A DNA stretch of 35,402 bases, from assembly GCA_013002995.1 (NCBI GenBank), contig JABDLO010000222.1, forward strand, positions 1-35,402, given 5' to 3'. Positions 8,223-15,041 of this stretch are shown here, piece by piece. Made by a program: the position numbers and the translations under genes. A model generated the notes under the pieces. The model was not told the DNA's origin. It was given only the letters and a program-made list of their open reading frames with translations, and made no database searches. The stretch comes from Saprospiraceae bacterium (GTDB taxonomy: Bacteria; Bacteroidota; Bacteroidia; Chitinophagales; Saprospiraceae). The first letter of the stretch is position 1. Each line of letters starts with the position of its first letter.

Positions 8223-9800
8223 ATGTCGTTTAATTTAAAACAATACGGTATTGACGTAAAAAATATTTACAGAAATACCAGCGTACCTGCTCTTTATGAA
8301 ATCGGTTTAAGACAGGAAAAAGGTACTGCTATCTCTGATGTCGGAGCCCTGATGGTTTATTCAGGAGTTAAGACAGGAAGAAGCCCTAAGGATAAAAGAG
8401 TTGTAAGAAGTCCTGAATCTGAAAATAATATCGATTGGGGTGAAATCAATATAGATCTTGATAAGCATATTTTTGATATCAATAGAGAACGTGCAATTGA
8501 TTATCTGAATACAAGAGAGAGGGTTTATGTAGTAGATGCCTTTGCTGGATGGGATCCTAAATACAGGCTTAAAGTTAGGATCGTTTGTACTAGAGCTTAT
8601 CACTCTCTTTTCATGCAGAATATGTTGATCATGCCTACTCCAGAGGAGTTAGCTGATTTTGGAGAGCCTGATTATGTAATCTTCAATGGTGGTGCTTTTC
8701 CTGCCAACAGACACACTGATAAAATGACTTCCAAGACCTCAATTGATGTGTGCCTGGAAGATAAAGAGATTGTTATTCTTGGTACAGAGTACGCAGGGGA
8801 AATGAAAAAAGGTATTTTCTCAATTATGAATTATCTGATGCCTCTTCAGGATGTACTTCCTATGCACTGTAGTGCAAATGTAGATGTAGATGGAAATGTT
8901 TCCTTGTTATTCGGACTATCTGGAACCGGCAAAACCACATTGAGTGCAGATCCTAAAAGAAATCTTATAGGTGATGATGAACATTGCTGGACTGATGATG
9001 GAGTATTTAATATTGAAGGTGGATGTTATGCTAAGGCGATCGATCTATCTCCTGAAAATGAGCCTGATATCTACAATGCCATCAGATTTGGAACTGTACT
9101 GGAGAATGTTGTATATGATAAAGAAACCAGAGCTGTTGATTACAGTGATGTATCCATTACACAGAATACAAGAGCTTCTTATCCTATTGATTTCATCGAT
9201 AAGGTACAGATTCCTTGTGTTGCAGGACATGCCAATAATATCATCTTCCTGACATGTGATGCATTCGGTGTTTTGCCTCCGGTAAGTAAATTGACTCCCG
9301 AGCAGGCCAGTTACCACTTCATTTCAGGATACACTGCTAAAGTAGCAGGTACTGAGATGGGAGTTACTGAACCTCAGGCTACATTCTCATCTAACTTTGG
9401 AGCAGCATTTATGATGTGGCACCCAAATAAGTATGCCGAGTTGTTGGCAGATAAAATGAAGAAGCATGGAGCCAATGCATGGTTGGTTAACACTGGATGG
9501 ACAGGTGGAGCTCACGGTGTCGGAAGCAGGATAAAACTTAGATATACAAGGGCGATGATTGATGCCATCCATGATGGATCTCTTGAAAACGTTGATTATC
9601 ATACTGATAGGAGGTTTGGATTTGCAGTACCTACTTCGTGTCCTAATGTTCCTGACGATGTATTGTTACCTAAAAATACCTGGGAAGACAAGGAAGGGTA
9701 TGATGTGGTAAAAGAAAAGCTTGTGAAATTATTCCAGGACAACTTTAAGCAGTTTGAAGCTGGAGTAAATGAAGAGATCAAAGCAGCAGGACCTAAATAA
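8223..9800 (+). CDS. pckA: Phosphoenolpyruvate carboxykinase (ATP)
   Basis: This enzyme converts oxaloacetate and ATP to phosphoenolpyruvate, CO2 and ADP, the committing step of gluconeogenesis; in some Bacteroidota it runs in reverse as an anaplerotic step. The protein has 525 residues, the usual size. The kinase-1a P-loop is GLSGTGKT (231-238), the kinase-2/metal motif is NLIGDDEHCW (247-256), the oxaloacetate-binding region includes SGVKTGRSPKDKR, and the Arg-rich C-terminal site includes GAHGVGSRIKLRYTRAM. The gene is followed by a clear terminator hairpin at 9830-9861. The 148-base leader holds a weak -7-like sequence (AATCTTTG at 8136-8143) and a short inverted repeat (8112-8117/8124-8129) of unknown meaning. 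Confidence 0.97.
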   Translation: MSFNLKQYGIDVKNIYRNTSVPALYEIGLRQEKGTAISDVGALMVYSGVKTGRSPKDKRVVRSPESENNIDWGEINIDLDKHIFDINRERAIDYLNTRERVYVVDAFAGWDPKYRLKVRIVCTRAYHSLFMQNMLIMPTPEELADFGEPDYVIFNGGAFPANRHTDKMTSKTSIDVCLEDKEIVILGTEYAGEMKKGIFSIMNYLMPLQDVLPMHCSANVDVDGNVSLLFGLSGTGKTTLSADPKRNLIGDDEHCWTDDGVFNIEGGCYAKAIDLSPENEPDIYNAIRFGTVLENVVYDKETRAVDYSDVSITQNTRASYPIDFIDKVQIPCVAGHANNIIFLTCDAFGVLPPVSKLTPEQASYHFISGYTAKVAGTEMGVTEPQATFSSNFGAAFMMWHPNKYAELLADKMKKHGANAWLVNTGWTGGAHGVGSRIKLRYTRAMIDAIHDGSLENVDYHTDRRFGFAVPTSCPNVPDDVLLPKNTWEDKEGYDVVKEKLVKLFQDNFKQFEAGVNEEIKAAGPK

Positions 9801-9829
9801 GATACCTAAATAGTTGATCCAAGATAAAG

Positions 9830-9861
9830 GTCACCTTCATGAAAATGGAGGTGGCTTTTTT
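9830..9861 (+). terminator. Rho-independent terminator after pckA
   Basis: GTCACCTTCAT (9830-9840) pairs with ATGGAGGTGGC (9845-9855) across a GAAA loop; two of the 11 pairs are G-U. Six T residues follow (9856-9861). Confidence 0.85.
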
Positions 9862-9900
9862 GTTATTGGATATCCGACTCTCTTGGACGTCAGATATTAG

Positions 9901-9964
9901 TTTGAAGCCTGCCTGTTCGTCAGACAGGATCGGAATCCTACCAGATGGTAGGCAGGCTTTCAAA
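9901..9964. repeat. Branched inverted-repeat element (possible REP/MITE-like intergenic repeat)
   Basis: The outer arms TTTGAAGCCTGCCT (9901-9914) and AGGCAGGCTTTCAAA (9950-9964) are inverted copies with a one-base bulge. Inside are two further hairpins: CCTGT/ACAGG (9912-9916/9924-9928) and CCTACC/GGTAGG (9937-9942/9947-9952). They compete in part with the outer stem and could form a cloverleaf-like fold. It lies between the convergent terminators of pckA and the cyclophilin gene, a typical place for dispersed repeats. Copy number elsewhere is not visible. Confidence 0.6.
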
Positions 9965-9980
9965 CAGCCATTAAAAACTG

Positions 9981-10014
9981 AAAAGCCACCAACAAGATTA
10001 TTGAAGGTGGCTTC
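9981..10014 (-). terminator. Terminator hairpin after the ettA-cyclophilin transcript
   Basis: On the minus strand, AAGCCACC (10013-10006) pairs with GGTGGCTT (9990-9983) across a 15-base loop, and the 3' arm runs into TTTT. It lies 25 bases beyond the cyclophilin stop. The U run is short, so strength is uncertain. Confidence 0.6.
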
Positions 10015-10038
10015 ATTAATATTATTTCTAAGATATTA

Positions 10039-10539
10039 TTATAAGACCTTAACAGATTCAATATAATCACCTTGTTCTATGATGTTGACTACATCCTGAT
10101 CATCCTGGCTCTTTACCTTTCCGAATACACTATGATTGCCATCCAACCAAGGTGTCTCGACATGAGTGATGAAAAATTGAGAGCCATTGGTTCCTGGTCC
10201 GGCATTGGCCATTGATAATACCCCCGGGCTGTCGTGCTTCAAGTCTGGATGGAATTCATCTTCAAATCTATAACCAGGACCACCTCTGCCTGTTCCATCA
10301 GGACATCCACCCTGGATCATGAAATCATTGATCACCCTGTGAAATAGGAGATTATCGTAATACCCATTCTTAGCTAAACCGAGAAAATTTGCAGCGGTCT
10401 TGGGTGTTTTGGAGGCATAAATTGTTAAGTTGATGTCTCCTTTATTCGTAGAAATACAGACATCAACATCATTTTCAAACTTTGCGTTTTGAATGGCTTC
10501 CACCATATCTTGCGCATCAATTTTATCTTTTGCTGACAT
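10039..10539 (-). CDS. Cyclophilin-type peptidyl-prolyl cis-trans isomerase
   Basis: This 166-residue protein catalyses cis-trans isomerisation of Xaa-Pro bonds. The cyclophilin core is complete: [25 protein letters not shown] with catalytic Arg68 and the Phe/Gln of the active site, [15 protein letters not shown], and [13 protein letters not shown]. About 25 extra N-terminal residues ([17 protein letters not shown]) precede the fold and are not a signal peptide, so it is probably cytoplasmic (PpiB-like). It starts 10 bases after the ettA stop and is likely co-transcribed with it. Confidence 0.93.
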   Translation of the reverse strand: MSAKDKIDAQDMVEAIQNAKFENDVDVCISTNKGDINLTIYASKTPKTAANFLGLAKNGYYDNLLFHRVINDFMIQGGCPDGTGRGGPGYRFEDEFHPDLKHDSPGVLSMANAGPGTNGSQFFITHVETPWLDGNHSVFGKVKSQDDQDVVNIIEQGDYIESVKVL

Positions 10540-10549
10540 AATTAATTAT

Positions 10550-12220
10550 TTACAATAAACTTTTAAATCGTGGTCTCTTAGGTGTAATATCACCATATTT
10601 TTCCTTCTTGGCTGCTTCATATGCTGAGAAGTTACCTTCAAAGAATACAACTTCTCCTTCATCTTCAAATGCAAGTATATGAGTCGCCAATCTATCAATA
10701 AACCACCTGTCGTGCGATATAACAAGTACACATCCGGCAAAGTTCTCAATGGCCGACTCTAATGCCCTCAAAGTGTTCACATCGATATCATTGGTAGGCT
10801 CATCCAGAAGTACAACATTTCCACCTTCTTTTAAGGTGATGGCAAGGTGTAGCCTGTTGCGTTCTCCACCGGATAAGACTCCTACTTTCTTCTGTTGATC
10901 ACCACCGGTAAAATTAAACTTACTGATATAAGCCCTCACATTTACTTCTTGATTACCTACTCGTATAAATTCATTACCCTGGCCTACCACTTCATATATG
11001 GTTTTATCAGGTACTAGGTCTTTGTGGGATTGGTCTACATAAGCCAGTTGAACAGTATCTCCAACAGTAACAGTTCCAGAGTCTGGTTGGTCTTCTCCCA
11101 TGATCATTCTGAACAGGGTAGACTTTCCGACACCATTAGGCCCGATGATACCCACAATTGCATTTTTAGGAATAGACAAGTTAAGATTGTCGATCAATAA
11201 GCGCTTGTCGAATCCTTTAGATAAATCCTGAATGTTAATCACATTTTCCCCCAATCTTGGGCCTGGTGGTATAAAGAGTTCAAGTTTTGCCTCACGCTCT
11301 TTTACTTCCGCATTGCTCAAAGCATCATATGAATTTAGCCTTGCTTTTCCTTTGGCCTGCTTGGCTTTTGGATTCATGCGTACCCATTCCAGCTCTTGTT
11401 TTAGCATCTTCTGACGCTTGGATTCTGCCTTTTCCTCCTGTGCCAACCGCTTTGCTTTCTGGTCCAGCCAGGAACTATAATTTCCTTCCCAGGGTATGCC
11501 TTCTCCTCTGTCCAATTCCAGGATCCAACCTGCAACATTATCAAGGAAATATCGATCGTGAGTTACTGCTATAACTGTTCCTGGAAAGGATCCCAGGTAT
11601 TGCTCAAGCCAATGTACACTCTCAGCATCAAGATGGTTGGTAGGCTCATCAAGGAGTAGTATATCTGGTTTACTCAATAATAAACGACACAATGCAACCC
11701 TTCTGCGTTCTCCACCAGATAGGACAGCGATACTGGCATCATCCGGCGGGCATCTAAGTGCTTCCATTGCCATTTCCAGTGTATGGTCTAAATCCCATGC
11801 ATTTAGGTGATCCATTTGTTCCAATAATTCTCCTTGCTCTTCAATGACTTTCATCATCTCATCTTCATCCATCGGCTCCGCAAGCTTTGCAGAAACTGCT
11901 TCATATTCATTAACGACATCAACAATGTGCTGTACGCCTTCCTGAACGGTTTCTTTCACCGTTTTCGATTCATCCAGTTCTGGTTCCTGTGCCAGGTACC
12001 CGATTTTATACTCTTTATCAAAGTGTACACGTCCCTCAAAGTTCTGGTCGATGCCTGCTATGATTTTCAGCAGGCTTGATTTCCCGGAGCCATTAAGACC
12101 AAGCACTCCAATCTTGGCACCATAAAAGAATGAGAGCCATATGTTTTTTAATACTTGCTTGCTAGGAGGAAAAGTCTTACTGACTCCTTCCATTGCAAAG
12201 ATTACTTTATTGTCAGCCAT
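10550..12220 (-). CDS. ettA: EttA, energy-dependent translational throttle ABC-F protein
   Basis: This 556-residue ABC-F ATPase binds the ribosomal E site and gates entry into elongation according to ADP/ATP level. There are two ABC domains without membrane segments. Domain 1 has Walker A GLNGSGKS (41-48), signature LSGGERRR (167-174) and Walker B ILLLDEPTNHLD (187-198). Domain 2 has Walker A GPNGVGKS (360-367), signature LSGGERNR and VVLLDEPTNDIDVNTL; this NDID(V)NTLRALE form is characteristic of EttA. The charged linker at about 250-315 corresponds to the P-site tRNA interaction motif. A good promoter-like pair precedes it at 12243-12270, and the cyclophilin gene follows after 10 bases. Confidence 0.95.
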   Translation of the reverse strand: MADNKVIFAMEGVSKTFPPSKQVLKNIWLSFFYGAKIGVLGLNGSGKSSLLKIIAGIDQNFEGRVHFDKEYKIGYLAQEPELDESKTVKETVQEGVQHIVDVVNEYEAVSAKLAEPMDEDEMMKVIEEQGELLEQMDHLNAWDLDHTLEMAMEALRCPPDDASIAVLSGGERRRVALCRLLLSKPDILLLDEPTNHLDAESVHWLEQYLGSFPGTVIAVTHDRYFLDNVAGWILELDRGEGIPWEGNYSSWLDQKAKRLAQEEKAESKRQKMLKQELEWVRMNPKAKQAKGKARLNSYDALSNAEVKEREAKLELFIPPGPRLGENVINIQDLSKGFDKRLLIDNLNLSIPKNAIVGIIGPNGVGKSTLFRMIMGEDQPDSGTVTVGDTVQLAYVDQSHKDLVPDKTIYEVVGQGNEFIRVGNQEVNVRAYISKFNFTGGDQQKKVGVLSGGERNRLHLAITLKEGGNVVLLDEPTNDIDVNTLRALESAIENFAGCVLVISHDRWFIDRLATHILAFEDEGEVVFFEGNFSAYEAAKKEKYGDITPKRPRFKSLL

Positions 12221-12242
12221 TGAATAGATATTGTTGTGGGTG

Positions 12243-12270
12243 CAAATTTAAACAAGTTTGTGAGTGTCAA
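12243..12270 (-). promoter_or_regulatory. Putative Bacteroidota promoter for ettA
   Basis: On the minus strand TTG (12270-12268) is followed after 17 bases by TAAATTTG (12250-12243), an exact TAnnTTTG match. Transcription would begin near 12236, about 16 bases before the ettA ATG at 12220. Motif-based inference. Confidence 0.6.
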
Positions 12271-12294
12271 ATGATGTTAAAAGAAGAATATGAA

Positions 12295-12302
12295 TAACTT
12301 TG
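12295..12302 (+). promoter_or_regulatory. Putative -7 element (TAACTTTG) for the DUF1080 lipoprotein gene
   Basis: Exact TAnnTTTG match 29 bases before the GTG start at 12332; no clear TTG at the -33 position. It is divergent from the ettA promoter in the same 111-base gap. Confidence 0.4.
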
Positions 12303-12331
12303 AAATAACATCCAACTAAATCTCTGAATCT

Positions 12332-12904
12332 GTGAAGCATTCCTTATTAATCTGTCTTGTCCTTGTGCTCATTAGTTGCAAATCAAAAGAAGCTATAAAG
12401 AATAATGAAATGATGCCTATTCCAACCTTTGTTTATCCACTTTCAACAGTGGGTAACGCTGATTGGAAGGTAGACAATGGGGTGATTTCCTGTGATAAAG
12501 GTGAAGGTTTTTTTCAGACCACTAATAACTTCCAGCATTTTGATTTATCAGTTGATTTTAAACCGGAAGGAGACATCAATTCCGGCATATTTTTGGGCTG
12601 TCAAGGAAGAGAACTGTCCGCTACTGGTTGTTATGAAGTGAATATTTGGGACAATCACCCTAACCAGGATTTCAGGACTGGGTCCATAGTAACCAGGGCT
12701 AAACCAATATCTAAAGTTGATTCTAAAGGGAAGTGGAATAATTATATGATACGAGTACGACCGGGAAATATAAGTGTCATGTTAAATGGTACTCCGACGG
12801 CTTTTTTAAAAGTTGATTCTGAAATAACCTCATCTCCGATTGCTTTCCAGAAATTTGGGAAGGGTAAAATATCATTTAAAAACTTTAAGATTGAGAGACG
12901 TTGA
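12332..12904 (+). CDS. DUF1080 (3-keto-disaccharide hydrolase-like) lipoprotein
   Basis: This 190-residue protein has a lipoprotein signal in residues 1-16 (hydrophobic core LLICLVLVLISC, lipidated Cys16), so it is expected to be membrane-anchored and exported. The start codon is GTG; an in-frame stop at 12317 excludes any upstream start. The mature part is a concanavalin-like jelly-roll of the DUF1080 family, with DLSVDFKP, GDINSGIFLGC, CYEVNIWDNH, GKWNNYMIRVRPGNISVMLNG and a final ISFKNFKI strand. Some members hydrolyse 3-keto-glycosides; activity here is inferred from family only, and this is a short, single-domain version. Confidence 0.85.
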   Translation: MKHSLLICLVLVLISCKSKEAIKNNEMMPIPTFVYPLSTVGNADWKVDNGVISCDKGEGFFQTTNNFQHFDLSVDFKPEGDINSGIFLGCQGRELSATGCYEVNIWDNHPNQDFRTGSIVTRAKPISKVDSKGKWNNYMIRVRPGNISVMLNGTPTAFLKVDSEITSSPIAFQKFGKGKISFKNFKIERR

Positions 12905-13060
12905 ATGCAATTTAGTCGATTCAATTAGCTGAATTCATTTAGAATTTCCATCTTTATATTTCATAAAGAAATATCATGAAACGATAATATTGAAGAGCGA
13001 AGCGGTTCCATGAGTGCAGATGTTTTTCTGCATTTTACATCGCAAAAAAATAATAATCGA

Positions 13061-13504
13061 ATGAAAAAGACTAAAATCATAGGATGGGTAGCATTAGCGG
13101 CATTAATCATCATCCAATTCTTCAGAATTGATAAAACCAACCCTGAATATGACATAAACAATGACTTCATAACCATACATCAACCACCTGAAGATGTAAA
13201 GTTGATGTTGAAGGAGGCTTGTTATGATTGTCATTCCAATGAATCAAGATATCCTTGGTATACCAATATTGCTCCCATTTCATTCTGGGTTAAGGGACAC
13301 ATAGACAATGGCAGAAAACATCTAAACTTTTCAGATTGGGGTACCTTTTCTGATAAAAAGAAAGATCACAAAATTGATGAAACCATTGAGTATGTAGGAG
13401 AAGGTTGGATGCCCATCGGTAGTTATAAAATTGCACACAGTTCAGCGAGACTAACAGATGAGCAAAGGCAGAGGATGGTGGCTTACTTTACTTCTCTTCA
13501 GTAG
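13061..13504 (+). CDS. Haem-binding domain protein with CxxCH motif
   Basis: This 147-residue protein has one N-terminal membrane segment (about residues 6-21, IIGWVALAALIIIQFF) followed by a periplasmic domain with a single c-type haem motif, CYDCH (C54, C57, H58). The block YDCHSNESRYPWYTNIAPISFWVKGHI and the end MPIGSYKIAHSSARLTDEQRQRMVAYF match the Haem_bd (PF14376-type) family of Bacteroidota. I chose the ATG at 13061 because it directly precedes a Lys-rich signal anchor; the frame is open back to an ATG at 13010, but that adds an unlikely leader. An electron-transfer or sensing role is possible; the function is not known. Confidence 0.85.
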   Translation: MKKTKIIGWVALAALIIIQFFRIDKTNPEYDINNDFITIHQPPEDVKLMLKEACYDCHSNESRYPWYTNIAPISFWVKGHIDNGRKHLNFSDWGTFSDKKKDHKIDETIEYVGEGWMPIGSYKIAHSSARLTDEQRQRMVAYFTSLQ

Positions 13505-13513
13505 ATGGAAGTT

Positions 13514-13653
13514 GAAGGCAGAGCCTTCTTATGTCGGATTTCCAATAAATTAGAACGTGTGATTTAAGGGCGAAGGCGGAGCCTTCTTGCGTCAGTATTA
13601 TATTTTACTCACAATATATTTTATGGAGTCGAAAGCAGAGACTTCTTATGTCG
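13514..13653. repeat. Three degenerate hairpin repeats spaced 58-59 bases
   Basis: Copies start at 13514, 13572 and 13631. Each is about 23 bases of the form GAAGGCRGAGCCTTCTTRYGTC. Copies 1 and 2 hold perfect 6-bp stems (GAAGGC/GCCTTC) with 3-base loops; copy 3 has one mismatch (GAAAGC/GACTTC). They fill the gap between convergent genes and are followed at 13666-13683 by two tandem AATCCGTGT units, a type of short repeat seen in intergenic DNA of this phylum. No coding capacity is evident. Confidence 0.6.
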
Positions 13654-13710
13654 ATAAGTTGGAAAAATCCGTGTAATCCGTGTAATCGCTGCCGAAGGCA
13701 GGCCTAAAAA

Positions 13711-14367
13711 TCAGTGATCCTTCTTCAATAAATGTGGATACTTAACCTGGAATCTTTTTAACCTTGGTATAGATACTGACCTTACGTAGGGCTGATTAGG
13801 ATTTCTTTTTTCATAATCCTGGTGATAGTCTTCAGCCTTATAAAACTTGGTTAATGGTTCAAGTGTAGTCGTAATGGGACCATCAAATGCTTTTTCTTCC
13901 CTTAACTTAGCTATGTAAGCCTCGGCTGCCATTTTTTCTTCATCATTTTTATAGAAGATGGTGGAGCGATATTGTCTGCCTGCATCCGGTCCCTGGCGAT
14001 TGAGGGTTGTAGGGTCGTGAGACCCGAAGAATACTTCAAGCAATGTATTGTATGAAACTATATCAGGATCGTAATACACTTCTACGGCCTCAGCATGATC
14101 GGTTCTACCTGCACTGACATCACTGTAATTGGCACTATCAGCCGTACCACCGGCATATCCGCTGATTGCTTCAGCGACACCTTCAACTGATTCATAAACA
14201 GCTTCTACACACCAGAAACAACCGCTGGCAAATACAGATTTTTCATATTTTTCATTCTGAAGGTCGACATATTTTACCTCCATTTCTGGAAGAGTGATTT
14301 CCTTGGTCTGGTTGCAATCGGCTATAAATAGGCTTAAAAGAGATATAATATAGATTTTCATAATCAT
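13711..14367 (-). CDS. msrA: Peptide-methionine (S)-S-oxide reductase MsrA, exported form
   Basis: This enzyme reduces the S-epimer of methionine sulfoxide in proteins. The protein has 218 residues; the catalytic motif is GCFWC (49-53, nucleophile Cys50), followed by VEAVYESVEGV and the SGYAGG block. The glutamate/tyrosine-containing EVFFGSHDPTTLNRQGPDAGRQYRS block and KFYKAEDYHQDY are also present. About 25 N-terminal residues look like a signal or lipoprotein peptide (IISLLSLFIADC, Cys18), implying repair of periplasmic or outer-membrane proteins; the Asp before Cys18 makes lipidation uncertain. Translation may start at Met1 or Met3. Monocistronic. Confidence 0.93.
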   Translation of the reverse strand: MIMKIYIISLLSLFIADCNQTKEITLPEMEVKYVDLQNEKYEKSVFASGCFWCVEAVYESVEGVAEAISGYAGGTADSANYSDVSAGRTDHAEAVEVYYDPDIVSYNTLLEVFFGSHDPTTLNRQGPDAGRQYRSTIFYKNDEEKMAAEAYIAKLREEKAFDGPITTTLEPLTKFYKAEDYHQDYEKRNPNQPYVRSVSIPRLKRFQVKYPHLLKKDH

Positions 14368-14600
14368 AACTTATAAACTTATATTCTTGAATTGTAAAAA
14401 TAACAGTAAGTCATGTAAGAAGTTGTCGGCAAGCGGATTAATTATTTCTTAAAGGGATTTGGGAGTCCCTTAAGGTAGTGAGATTCCTAAGCCTGTTAAG
14501 GATTGGTAAGCTCACGGTTAATAATTGATGGAATTGATTTGGTGCGGTTTTGTTGATGCAGTCAGATCTCTATAATTCGGGGACTGAAGCCCCCGTTCCG

Positions 14601-14760
14601 GAATTTTGAATTAGGGATTCGGGCTTGCCAATCTTTTCGCTTCTCTTCAAGCTTGGGAATCCCTTAAGGTAGTCCCCTTTCCTGAATTTTAAAGTAGGGA
14701 TTCGGGCTTACCAATCTTTTCGCTCCGCTTCGAGCTTGGGAATCCCATAAGGTAGCCCCC
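14601..14760. repeat. Two tandem 77-base intergenic repeats with inverted-repeat ends
   Basis: Copy 1 is 14601-14677 and copy 2 is 14684-14760; both are 77 bases and I estimate 85-90% identity by eye. Each begins GAATTTT, holds GGGATTCGGGCTT near the left and ends in CTTGGGAATCCC, WTAAGGTAG and a run of C. GGGATTC and GAATCCC are perfect inverted arms within each copy, so each can fold into a long stem. A third, shorter match to the right end (GGGAGTCCCTTAAGGTAG) lies at 14461-14478. No transposase is nearby, so a non-autonomous or REP-like element is the likeliest class. Confidence 0.65.
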
Positions 14761-14767
14761 GATCCAT

Positions 14768-14798
14768 AAAAAAAAGGGCCATCCCGTGAAATGGCCCT
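14768..14798 (-). terminator. Strong Rho-independent terminator, minus strand
   Basis: AGGGCCAT (14798-14791 on the minus strand) pairs with ATGGCCCT (14782-14775) across an 8-base loop, and eight T residues follow on the minus strand (14775-14768). It lies about 240 bases beyond the DAHP synthase stop, so it ends either the trp operon transcript or a separate small transcript. Confidence 0.85.
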
Positions 14799-14801
14799 AT
14801 A

Positions 14802-14869
14802 ATAACGGTTCTGGATAGTTTAAAAATTCATTCTAACGTATGGATATCAATCCACCTAGCGACCGTTAT
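14802..14869 (-). ncRNA. Candidate structured RNA element just before the terminator
   Basis: ATAACGGT (14802-14809) and ACCGTTAT (14862-14869) are perfect inverted arms enclosing a smaller hairpin, TGGAT/ATCCA (14841-14845/14850-14854). On the minus strand this structure is followed 3 bases later by the strong terminator at 14798-14768. This arrangement could be a small RNA, or a structured 3' end protecting the trp mRNA. I see no convincing promoter for an independent transcript, so the call is tentative. Confidence 0.3.
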
Positions 14870-15041
14870 ATAATGAATAGTAAGCGAAAAGTTAAATCTC
14901 ATTATCTTGGGTACACACAAATTAAAGCATACTTATGATAATTTTTTATAATGTATAAGTCTTTCTGTATAAATTGGTCGTATACCCTTATTGATACTCA
15001 GGGGATACCCTGACGTTTTAATAGCTGACTTCGGAATCTCG

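Larger units (their letters stand above)
14368..15041. other. Long intergenic region (674 bases) with repeats, a terminator and a structured element
   Basis: I find no credible coding frame here. From left to right it holds: a degenerate repeat end (14461-14478, GGGAGTCCCTTAAGGTAG); a small hairpin CGGGG/CCCCG (14578-14582/14591-14595); two near-identical 77-base repeats (14601-14677, 14684-14760); a strong minus-strand terminator (14768-14798); an 8-bp inverted repeat with a nested hairpin (14802-14869); and about 170 AT-rich bases up to the end of the DAHP synthase gene in which I see nothing definite. Confidence 0.7.

Noticed and set aside
12991-13060. The N-terminal extension from ATG 13010 of the haem-binding protein
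   Set aside because: Residues from 13010 to 13060 place a polar, unrelated leader before a standard signal anchor; the ATG at 13061 is the better start.
13514-13653. Regularly spaced repeats as a CRISPR array
   Set aside because: Only three diverged copies, 23-base units with about 35-base gaps, no cas genes and imperfect repeats; it fits dispersed hairpin repeats better.
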